DNA from: Flaviramulus sp. BrNp1-15
GTDB lineage: Bacteria; Bacteroidota; Bacteroidia; Flavobacteriales; Flavobacteriaceae
Length of the DNA: 64,000 nucleotides
Assembly: GCF_022259695.1 (NCBI RefSeq)
Contig: NZ_CP092099.1
Coordinates: 914,471 to 978,470, forward strand
Direction of reading: 5' to 3'
The notes beneath the pieces are model-generated. The model saw nothing but the letters and a program-made list of their open reading frames with translations, made no database searches and had not been told where the DNA came from. Each line of letters starts with the position of its first letter. Position 1 is the first letter of the stretch. Positions 37,801-44,227 of this stretch are shown here, piece after piece. The position numbers and the translations under genes were made by a program.

Positions 37801-40800
37801 TAACTATTTGAATAATATGCAGGATGCTCTATAGGGTTAAAACTCCAGCTGTGTGGTATAAATTGGTCTAAAGATGCATCGTACATGCTTGCCAGTAATT
37901 CGGCGCTTACTTTTTCACCTTGTGGACCTTTTATTTTAAAACTCCATGTTTCATCGGTTCCTGGTTGTAATTTATCTCTAAAAGTTACAGTTTCAATTTC
38001 TAAATTGGTTTTAGGATAAGGTACATTAATAGACAATGTACCTGATTGAAAACTGTTAAAAGCCGCAAAACTATAGTTAACCACAAAACCTCCCAAGTCG
38101 TTTTTGGTAACTGGAATACTAATTGTTTTTTTGTTGTTATTGAGTTGTATAATGTCTTTACGGATTGCTTTTTTGTCTTTTTCAATAGATAATGTAATTG
38201 CTATATTTTGAGCTGCAGAAGCTAAAGTTATAACAGCATTATCACCAATATTGTAAGATGATTTATCGGTAGTAATGTTAAACAATTGCTTATCGGCAAG
38301 CGTTTTATCATTTTCACTAAAAAGGGTTGTTTTTATTTGGTCTTTTACCAATTGTCCAAATTTATCTTTGCTTTCTAGAGTGATGAGATAAATACCAGAT
38401 TGCCATTTTTTTACTTTACCTAGTGCTAGGTTTTTAGATTTTTCGGTGTTGAAATCTTTTTCTAAAACAAGTTCACCTTTATTCCAGTTTTCAGGATTGT
38501 GTTCATCAGAGTAAGCATCATATGGAAATAACTCTTTAAATGCTTCTTTAGATAAATCTTGATAATCTGGTGCCGCCCAAGGTCTAGGTCTTAAAACATA
38601 GTTTGGCGCTTTTAATTTATACATTTTAATTGTGCCTTTTGCAGGAACAAATTCACCGTTAAGGTTTTCTGTGGTGATATTGATTTTATGGTCTTTTTTA
38701 GTTTTATCCAGAATTCCATCAATACTCATATTCGCCGTTAACGCATGATATCCAACATTTACAATGGTTGTTGCACTTCGGGTTTCTCCATTTAAATCGG
38801 TAACATCTGCAGTGATTTCATAATTAAAAATAGGTAAACTACTTTTATTTATACTTTGGTCTGGAATGGCTTTAAAAGTGATTTCAAATTCACCTTTGTC
38901 ATTTGTTGTAGTCGCACCATGAGTAATTTCCTGAGGTTCGCTATTAAACCAAGGACGATACCAAAAGTACCAACGCGGATATTGTACTTTTCTGTGTACA
39001 CGATACACCACTTTTGCATCGGTAATGTTACTTCCAGCATAGGCTAAAGCGTTACCTTTTACAGTAACTGAATCGTTAATCTTAAAAGTTTCTGTAACTG
39101 GAGTGAATTTGGTTTCAAATTTTGGGCGTTTGTATTCTTCGACAGAGAAATAATGTTCGGTAAATAAATCTTCTTCATCACCATCAAATTCAATATAATA
39201 TTGTCCGTTTAAGCCATTATTTGGTAATATGAACTCTCCAGCAACAGAACCAAATGCGTTGGTTGTAAACTCTAATTCTGCAATCTCGTCATCATTAGTA
39301 TTGTAAAGCGTGGCATAAACAGGTTCATTTGCCAAAACTTCGGATTTTCCTCCGCGATAGCTATCGGGATTGGTTTTCATGGCAATGGCTTTAAAATAAA
39401 CGGTTTGTCCTGGGCGGTAAATGCTTCTGTCAGTAAAAATAAACGCTTTGTAATTAGTGTCTTCTTCTTTTTCTGTTTGGTAGTAGGGGCTTAAATAATA
39501 ATCTCCAAAATATGCGGTGTCATTTCCATATGTAACTTTGGTTGTAATGTTTCGGTAACGGTCTTTGTTTTTTTTAATTTTTATTTGGCCAAAGGCATCT
39601 GTAGTAAAATTTTCTTTGCGTGAATTTTTATTATTGTTTTCGTAGTAACTTAATTCCACTTTAGCATTTTCAATTGGATTTCCATTATTTCTGTTAATGA
39701 TTTGAAAGATTTTATGCTCTGGGGTTTCGGTTTCAACTAAAGCTAGATTTGTAACTTGTATAGTAGCAAAAGCGAAATTTTCTTCATCTAAATGAGACAC
39801 AATTAAATACCTACCATTGTTAAGTTTTGGTAAAATTACCTCGGTAGTATGGGTTTGATAATCCCCTTCATTTTTTAAGTTACTTTCCCAAGTTTCAGAA
39901 GTTTTTAATTTTTTTATAAAAGCTAATTGCTCTTCTTTTCTGTAAATTTTATTAAACTTTTCATAGTCTTTTTCCAAAAGTTTATAAGTATGAAACTGTA
40001 GTGCATTTAAGTTTTTGTAGCGCACTAATAAGCGAGCATTTTTTTGTATAGGTAGAAAATCTTCGGTAGTAATTTGCAGTATTTGTTGCTCAATTTGAGA
40101 TTTTAAAACCTTGCATTTTTCTGCACCTTTACTTTTAGAATATGTTTTAATTACCGCGTTACAAATGCCAACGGCTTCTTTAGCTTTCCAGCGGAAATCC
40201 TCATTGGTTTTGGGTTGATACTGATTGCTTTGTTGATAGTAAACAGAAGCAATTTCAAAATCGTATAAACCAGAAATTTCATGGGTTTTTAAATGTTCAC
40301 TTTCTGTTTTTAAGGCGTTTAGTAGAAGTCTTTCTTTATCATTAAAAGTTGCATGTTGATTCACGAATTTTAAACGCTCAATATTAACATCTGCTAAAGC
40401 AAAAGGTTTATCATCTTTTAAGTGAAATTGAATTAAATTCTGATAAATTTTAAGTGCATGTAACTGAAGCGCGGTTGAGTCTTTTGACTCTATTTTTAAC
40501 GTAGAAAATGTTTTAGCATCACTTAAATAATCTGGATTATCCAGTTCAAATTTATAAGCAGGTTTTGTAATGTGTGTTTCGTTAGTTTTATAAAATTCTA
40601 AAGCGTTATGACTTATAAAATCGAATAAGGTAGGTCTGTATATTTTAGAATCTTTTTGAAGGTTAAGTAACGCATCAAAATCACTTAAATCTTCTTGTTG
40701 AAGCATTAAACCATTTAGTAGTGAGTTTTGATAATGTAGATTAATTTCATTAAAAAGCGTTTGCAAATCCCAAGTTCTAAAATCTTCAACCTGTCCTGAG

Positions 40801-41213
40801 CTTGTCGAAGGGTCTACTTTTTCTGAAGTTTTTGTTCGGTTATAAAACTTCCATCGATTTTGATTAAAATATTGCCAGTATAAATTAGCAAGAATACTTT
40901 CTAATACATTTTTAGTTGGGAATTCACTAAGTTCAATTTGCTTTTTAAAATCGTTTATAATATTCAATTGAGCATCCTCCTGTAAAACCAATGCAAATTT
41001 GCTTTTAAAAAGCATGGTTTTTATAAGCTGCGGATGATTATTGTCCTTAGTAGCTTTTTGAGCTATATCTTCAACAATTTTGAGTGCCGAAGCTGGTAAA
41101 CCTTCAATTTCAAGTTGCTCAACTTTAGTCCATAAATCGTCGTAATTAGTGGTTTGAGCATTAGAAAAATTGGCAAAAAGTATAATCATTAGTATAGAAA
41201 ATATCTGTTTCAT
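34833..41213 (-). CDS. Alpha-2-macroglobulin family protein with SusC-like insert
   Basis: 2126-residue exported protein with a signal peptide (NFSNAQ, about residue 20). Macroglobulin domains fill the first half, including an MG2-type YKAFIFTDRSIYRPGQTVYFKAI segment (core DRSIYRPGQTVY). Residues about 1205-1300 are a CarboxypepD_reg-like domain followed by the start of a TonB plug (LDEVVVSAMGIKRE). The A2M domain follows (RKNLQETSFFFPQL ... TPEALTQWKLQLLAHT), then a thioester domain with CNEQ (C1577) and a terpenoid-like alpha/alpha ring and receptor-type C-terminus. Such proteins trap or inhibit peptidases at the envelope. Three short genomic repeats are translated in-frame. No PbpC partner is adjacent; an M64 peptidase is. 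Confidence 0.92.
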   Translation of the reverse strand: MKQIFSILMIILFANFSNAQTTNYDDLWTKVEQLEIEGLPASALKIVEDIAQKATKDNNHPQLIKTMLFKSKFALVLQEDAQLNIINDFKKQIELSEFPTKNVLESILANLYWQYFNQNRWKFYNRTKTSEKVDPSTSSGQVEDFRTWDLQTLFNEINLHYQNSLLNGLMLQQEDLSDFDALLNLQKDSKIYRPTLFDFISHNALEFYKTNETHITKPAYKFELDNPDYLSDAKTFSTLKIESKDSTALQLHALKIYQNLIQFHLKDDKPFALADVNIERLKFVNQHATFNDKERLLLNALKTESEHLKTHEISGLYDFEIASVYYQQSNQYQPKTNEDFRWKAKEAVGICNAVIKTYSKSKGAEKCKVLKSQIEQQILQITTEDFLPIQKNARLLVRYKNLNALQFHTYKLLEKDYEKFNKIYRKEEQLAFIKKLKTSETWESNLKNEGDYQTHTTEVILPKLNNGRYLIVSHLDEENFAFATIQVTNLALVETETPEHKIFQIINRNNGNPIENAKVELSYYENNNKNSRKENFTTDAFGQIKIKKNKDRYRNITTKVTYGNDTAYFGDYYLSPYYQTEKEEDTNYKAFIFTDRSIYRPGQTVYFKAIAMKTNPDSYRGGKSEVLANEPVYATLYNTNDDEIAELEFTTNAFGSVAGEFILPNNGLNGQYYIEFDGDEEDLFTEHYFSVEEYKRPKFETKFTPVTETFKINDSVTVKGNALAYAGSNITDAKVVYRVHRKVQYPRWYFWYRPWFNSEPQEITHGATTTNDKGEFEITFKAIPDQSINKSSLPIFNYEITADVTDLNGETRSATTIVNVGYHALTANMSIDGILDKTKKDHKINITTENLNGEFVPAKGTIKMYKLKAPNYVLRPRPWAAPDYQDLSKEAFKELFPYDAYSDEHNPENWNKGELVLEKDFNTEKSKNLALGKVKKWQSGIYLITLESKDKFGQLVKDQIKTTLFSENDKTLADKQLFNITTDKSSYNIGDNAVITLASAAQNIAITLSIEKDKKAIRKDIIQLNNNKKTISIPVTKNDLGGFVVNYSFAAFNSFQSGTLSINVPYPKTNLEIETVTFRDKLQPGTDETWSFKIKGPQGEKVSAELLASMYDASLDQFIPHSWSFNPIEHPAYYSNSYSRANSSFGTRSFRIYQDRFRVNYPQQHYDQLNWFGFSFNFNKWRYDNYKKSLRLKTESKYDDLIKKGFVSGTVFDSHGNPLPGVNVIIKGTTRGTTTDFDGNFSIEADKGDVLSFSFIGYTSSEHKVDNNNSLSLSLVEDSSQLDEVVVSAMGIKREKSEITYSSKRATNGTANLMLYDVPEEEMALDEETIETINKEKPNFDNIQIRKNLQETSFFFPQLQTDATGNVSFSFTTPEALTQWKLQLLAHTKTLESATKTLTTVTQKELMVIPNTPRFFRHGDNITISTKIANLTEKQLSGNAYLILTDAITGEEITNKLVRLSAVETFLVEPKNNTQVSWNLSIPEDVDAVQYKIIAKSEDFSDGEQNALPVLSNRMLVTETLPMWIKSNEIRTFTLDKLKTNTSTTLKHHKLTLEITSNPAWYAVQALPYLMEFPYECNEQTFSRYYANALASHIANSNPRIQEVFNQWKSQDVLISNLEKNEELKSILIQETPWLRDAQSETEQKKRIALLFDLNKMNNELESAFKKLENNQMESGAWSWFNGGRENRYITQHIITGFGHLSILGVTSSAVETSQMIEKAIKYLDSQFIKEYKDIRKYDAKVDLNKDHLSYTQLHYLYMRSFFPEIEKSKEVQDVITYYQTQIQKYWLSRSLYAKGLMALVSHRNKDSKTASKILKSLKETSITSEELGMYWKENTNSWFWYQAPIETQALLIEAFSEIENDTKTIDNLKIWLLKNKQTNRWKTTKATTEAVYALLLQGSDWLSVTDMVDVLLGGQQIEPSKLENVKVEAGTGYYKTSWNPSEIKPEMAEVKLTKKGDGIAWGSLYWQYFEDLDKIYAHENGHLKKTSLYLEKKLFLKTNTDTGEEISEITNSTKLKVGDLVRVRIELRSDRNMEFLHMKDMRASGLEPVNVLSQYKWQDGLGYYESTKDASTNFFFDYLPKGVYVFEYDLRVNNAGNMSNGITTIQSMYAPEFSSHSEGVRINVE
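36071..36100 (-). repeat. Short interspersed repeat inside the macroglobulin gene, copy A
   Basis: Contains the GAGCGCAGTCGAGA-type core, read on the minus strand, flanked by TGTCA-like ends. It is translated as part of VTSSAVETSQ near residue 1710. It shares its core with copy B. Confidence 0.7.
36820..36843 (-). repeat. Short interspersed repeat inside the macroglobulin gene, copy B
   Basis: TGAGCGCAGTCGAAA-type core on the minus strand, beginning TGTCAGGT. It is translated as RLSAVETF near residue 1460. It differs from copy A at a few bases only. Confidence 0.7.
40790..40812 (+). repeat. Short interspersed repeat inside the macroglobulin gene, copy C
   Basis: Contains CCTGAGCTTGTCGAAGG on the plus strand. 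It is read on the minus strand as VDPSTSSGQV near residues 134-142, a peptide that recurs wherever this repeat enters genes. It appears related in class to copies A and B but is not the same sequence. Confidence 0.7.
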
Positions 41214-41362
41214 TGCTGTTGTTTTGTATCTAAAATATTTTCAAAAGCCATTCCAAAAAACAATAACTTAGTGAATGGTTTCGTTGGTTGAGTGAAGTTA
41301 GCCATTTTTTAAGTTAAAGCGAAACCCAAATTACTAAATTTAGGATTTGATAAATGAAAGAT

Positions 41363-41370
41363 TAACTTTG
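41363..41370 (+). promoter_or_regulatory. -7 box TAACTTTG upstream of the TPR gene
   Basis: An exact TAnnTTTG match 19 nt before the ATG at 41390, predicting a leader of about 14 nt. Confidence 0.5.
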
Positions 41371-41389
41371 TGTTTTCGACCCAAACCTT

Positions 41390-42340
41390 ATGAAAAAGTT
41401 TTTATTTCTATTTCTGTGCCCATTGCTTTTATTCAGTCAATCAAGTCTGGATGAAGTAGAAAGTCTTTTTAAAAACAAACAGTTTAAAAAAGCAGAAAAT
41501 GTTATCATTAATTACTTAAAAACTTACCAAAACAACCTTAAAGCCATAGAGTTGTTAGGCGATGCTTATGGGCACCAAAAAAAATGGGATGAAGCCATAG
41601 CAAATTACAAGAAATTAGTAGAAGCAAATCAACAAAACGCTAATTATCATTATAAATATGGCGGAGCTTTGGGTATGAAAGCTTTAGAAAACAAGTTTAA
41701 AGCCATTGGGTTAATAGGCGATATTAAAAGTTCTTTTTTAAAAGCAGCCGATTTAGACCAAAACCACATAGAAGCACGATGGGCGTTGGTAGAGCTTTAC
41801 ATGCAACTTCCTGGAATTTTTGGAGGCAGTAAAAGCAAATCGCTACATTTTGCGCAAGAGTTAGAAAACCTCTCAAAAGTAGATGGTTATTTAGCAAAAG
41901 GCTATGTTTATGAGTATGATAAACAGCCCGAATTAGCCGAAAAATATTATAAAATGGCTATAAAAGAAGGTGGTTCACTAGTCTGTTTCGATAAGTTAAC
42001 AAAACTCTATGAAACCGAAAAAGAGCCTCAAAAAGCCATTAAAAATATAGAAGAAGCTCAAGAAAAACATCAACGAAATGCGTTACATTATCAAATAGGT
42101 AAAGTCGCTGCAGAATATAATGTAGAGTTACAAAAAGGCGAGCAATGTTTGCAAACGTATTTAAAAAATCATTCACCCGAAGATGGTGTTCCAAAGGCTT
42201 GGGCGCATTACCGTTTGGCTCAAATTCATATGCATCAAAAAAACAAAACCGAAGCTTTAAAATATATTAATTTAGCCATTGCCGAACTCCCAAAAATAAA
42301 GCCTTTTAAACAAGAAAAAGAAAAAATTCTTAACATGTAA
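41390..42340 (+). CDS. Exported tetratricopeptide-repeat protein
   Basis: 316 residues with a signal peptide (LFLCPLLLFSQ). At least five or six TPR-like helical pairs are visible, for example LFKNKQFKKAENVIINYLKTYQ, GDAYGHQKKWDEAIANYKKLV (core) and AHYRLAQIHMHQKNKTEALKYINLAI (core YRLAQIHMHQKNKTEAL). It is probably a periplasmic protein-protein scaffold. It is divergent from the macroglobulin gene and followed by the structured repeat at 42.35 kb and the Mur ligase gene. Specific partner unknown. Confidence 0.85.
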   Translation: MKKFLFLFLCPLLLFSQSSLDEVESLFKNKQFKKAENVIINYLKTYQNNLKAIELLGDAYGHQKKWDEAIANYKKLVEANQQNANYHYKYGGALGMKALENKFKAIGLIGDIKSSFLKAADLDQNHIEARWALVELYMQLPGIFGGSKSKSLHFAQELENLSKVDGYLAKGYVYEYDKQPELAEKYYKMAIKEGGSLVCFDKLTKLYETEKEPQKAIKNIEEAQEKHQRNALHYQIGKVAAEYNVELQKGEQCLQTYLKNHSPEDGVPKAWAHYRLAQIHMHQKNKTEALKYINLAIAELPKIKPFKQEKEKILNM

Positions 42341-42345
42341 TATTT

Positions 42346-42431
42346 GGGCGTTACCACGCTTTGGCGTGGTCGGGCTTTTCATTACAATCTTTTGCAAAAA
42401 GCAAAAGGATTTTCATTGCAATCCCTAACGC
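42346..42431 (+). repeat. Structured interspersed repeat with cloverleaf-like folding
   Basis: An 86-nt element just downstream of the TPR gene. GCGTTA (42348-42353) pairs with TAACGC (42426-42431) as a closing stem. Inside are ACCACGC/GCGTGGT (42353-42359, 42364-42370), CTTTTGC/GCAAAAG (42389-42395, 42401-42407) and a third small stem GGATT/AATCC (42407-42411, 42420-42424). It matches, from memory, a dispersed element common in flavobacterial genomes. The open frame crossing it (42344-42529) is not a gene. Confidence 0.7.
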
Positions 42432-42497
42432 AGTTCAGTAATCCATTTACATTTCAGTTTTCAAATAAAAACATTCGTGTATTCGTGGCAAATAAAG

Positions 42498-42505
42498 TAT
42501 ATTTG
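42498..42505 (+). promoter_or_regulatory. -7 box TATATTTG upstream of the Mur ligase gene
   Basis: An exact TAnnTTTG match 20 nt before the ATG at 42526. It lies shortly downstream of the structured repeat, so the repeat occupies the upstream promoter region. Confidence 0.5.
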
Positions 42506-42525
42506 AAAGCATTCAAAAACAACAA

Positions 42526-43881
42526 ATGAACGTACATTTTATAGCTATAGGTGGCGCTGCAATGCACAATTTAGCGTTGGCATTACACAACAAAGGATAT
42601 CAGGTAACAGGAAGTGACGATACAATTTTCGACCCTTCAAAATCAAGATTAAAAGCCAAAGGCTTATTACCAGAAACGTTTGGTTGGTTTCCAGAAAAAA
42701 TCACTTCAAACTTAGATGCTGTGGTTTTAGGGATGCATGCTAAAGCCGATAATCCAGAGTTGCTAAAAGCTCAAGAATTAGGCTTAAAAATTTACAGTTA
42801 TCCTGAGTTTTTGTACGAACAGAGTAAACACAAAACAAGAGTTGTAATAGGCGGAAGTCATGGTAAAACTACTATAACTTCTATGATTTTGCATGTTATG
42901 CATTATCATGATAGAGATGTAGATTATATGGTTGGCGCACAACTAGAGGGTTTTGATGTTATGGTGAAGCTTACCGAAAACAATGATTTTATAGTGCTTG
43001 AAGGCGATGAGTATTTAAGCTCACCAATAGATAGACGTCCAAAATTTCATTTATATAAACCCAATATTGCTTTACTAAGTGGTATTGCTTGGGATCATAT
43101 TAACGTGTTTCCAACTTACGATAATTACGTAGAACAGTTTAAAATATTTGTAGATTCTATTGTAAATGGAGGTAGTATAAATTACAACGAAGAAGACCCA
43201 GAAGTAAAACGTGTTGTTGAAGCCAGCGAAAATACTATTAGAAAAATAGCATATCAAACACCAGAATACACTGTTGAAAACGGACAAACATTTCTTGAAA
43301 CTCCAGAAGGATTATTACCAATAGAAGTTTTTGGAGCACATAATTTAAATAATCTTGCAGGAGCCAAATGGATTTGCCAGCATATGGGCATTGATGAAGA
43401 CGATTTTTATGAAGCCATTGCAACTTTTAAAGGTGCAAGCAAGCGTTTAGAAAAAATCGCTGAAAGTAAAAACAGTGTGGCTTACAAAGACTTTGCACAT
43501 TCACCAAGTAAGGTGGAAGCAACAACTAAAGCGGTTAAAGAACAATACCAAAACAGAACTTTGGTGGCATGTTTAGAACTGCACACTTACAGCAGTTTAA
43601 ACGCGGAGTTTTTAAAAGAGTACAAAGGTGCTTTGGATGCTGCCGATGTTGCAGTAGTATTCTACTCACCACATGCTGTAGAAATAAAAAAGTTAGAAGA
43701 AGTTACACACGAACAAATAGCCAATGCGTTTGAGCGTGACGATTTAATTATTTACACAAATCCAGACGATTTTAAAGACTTTTTATTCTCTCAAAGTTTT
43801 GATAACAAAGCACTTTTATTAATGAGTTCAGGTAACTACGGCGGGTTGGATTTTGATGCGGTTAAGGATTTGATAAAATAG
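42526..43881 (+). CDS. mpl: Mur ligase, Mpl type (UDP-MurNAc:peptide ligase)
   Basis: 451-residue ATP-dependent ligase attaching L-Ala or the recycled tripeptide to UDP-MurNAc in the cytoplasm. The N-terminal Rossmann motif IAIGGAAMHNLALAL, P-loop GGSHGKTT (109-116), EGDEYLSSPIDRRPKF and DFAHSPSKVEATTKAV follow the MurC/Mpl order. The shorter length and the DEYLSS/DRRPKF segment are Mpl-like, which points to peptidoglycan recycling; MurC remains an alternative, since databases often label this flavobacterial family UDP-N-acetylmuramate-alanine ligase. Confidence 0.85.
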   Translation: MNVHFIAIGGAAMHNLALALHNKGYQVTGSDDTIFDPSKSRLKAKGLLPETFGWFPEKITSNLDAVVLGMHAKADNPELLKAQELGLKIYSYPEFLYEQSKHKTRVVIGGSHGKTTITSMILHVMHYHDRDVDYMVGAQLEGFDVMVKLTENNDFIVLEGDEYLSSPIDRRPKFHLYKPNIALLSGIAWDHINVFPTYDNYVEQFKIFVDSIVNGGSINYNEEDPEVKRVVEASENTIRKIAYQTPEYTVENGQTFLETPEGLLPIEVFGAHNLNNLAGAKWICQHMGIDEDDFYEAIATFKGASKRLEKIAESKNSVAYKDFAHSPSKVEATTKAVKEQYQNRTLVACLELHTYSSLNAEFLKEYKGALDAADVAVVFYSPHAVEIKKLEEVTHEQIANAFERDDLIIYTNPDDFKDFLFSQSFDNKALLLMSSGNYGGLDFDAVKDLIK

Positions 43882-43891
43882 ATGTTTAAAT

Positions 43892-44176
43892 CTATCCAAA
43901 ACTATAAACCAACGAAATATTCCATACATAATCATCAGAAACAATATCTGAATTTAATTTCTTGTTCAATATGTATTGTAAAGTAAACGTAAAATCTTTT
44001 TTGGGAGTTTTAAATTGAACTGAGCTTATTGATCGTCTAATGAAAAAGTGGGTACTAATGAAATGCCATAGTTGGTAACTTTAATATAGCCTTAAATTTT
44101 ATCAATAATATATTGATGTTTCTTGAGCATTAGATACCATGGGTGCAATATAAAAATTGCAAAAAAAATCTTCTTA
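43892..44176 (-). pseudogene. Decayed outer-membrane/exported protein gene
   Basis: This fills the 345-bp gap between the Mur ligase and molybdopterin genes. On the minus strand, fragments in different frames read as a coherent protein: a signal-peptide piece (KKIFFAIFI, then APMVSNAQETSIYY in a shifted frame), then VTNYGISLVPTFSLDDQ, then in another frame VQFKTPKKDFTFTLQY ... DDYVWNISLVYSFG and a stop at 43892. The final aromatic-ended strand is typical of an outer-membrane barrel. At least two frameshifts, an internal stop and a large deletion are needed to explain it. Confidence 0.6.
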
Positions 44177-44227
44177 CCTTATGTAAGTTTAAATTGTTTT
44201 TTTTTAACCGATTTTGGAACTTATAAA

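Noticed and set aside
42344-42529. 61-codon open frame after the TPR gene
   Set aside because: It runs through the structured repeat; its sequence follows the repeat, not a conserved protein, and it has no plausible promoter of its own.
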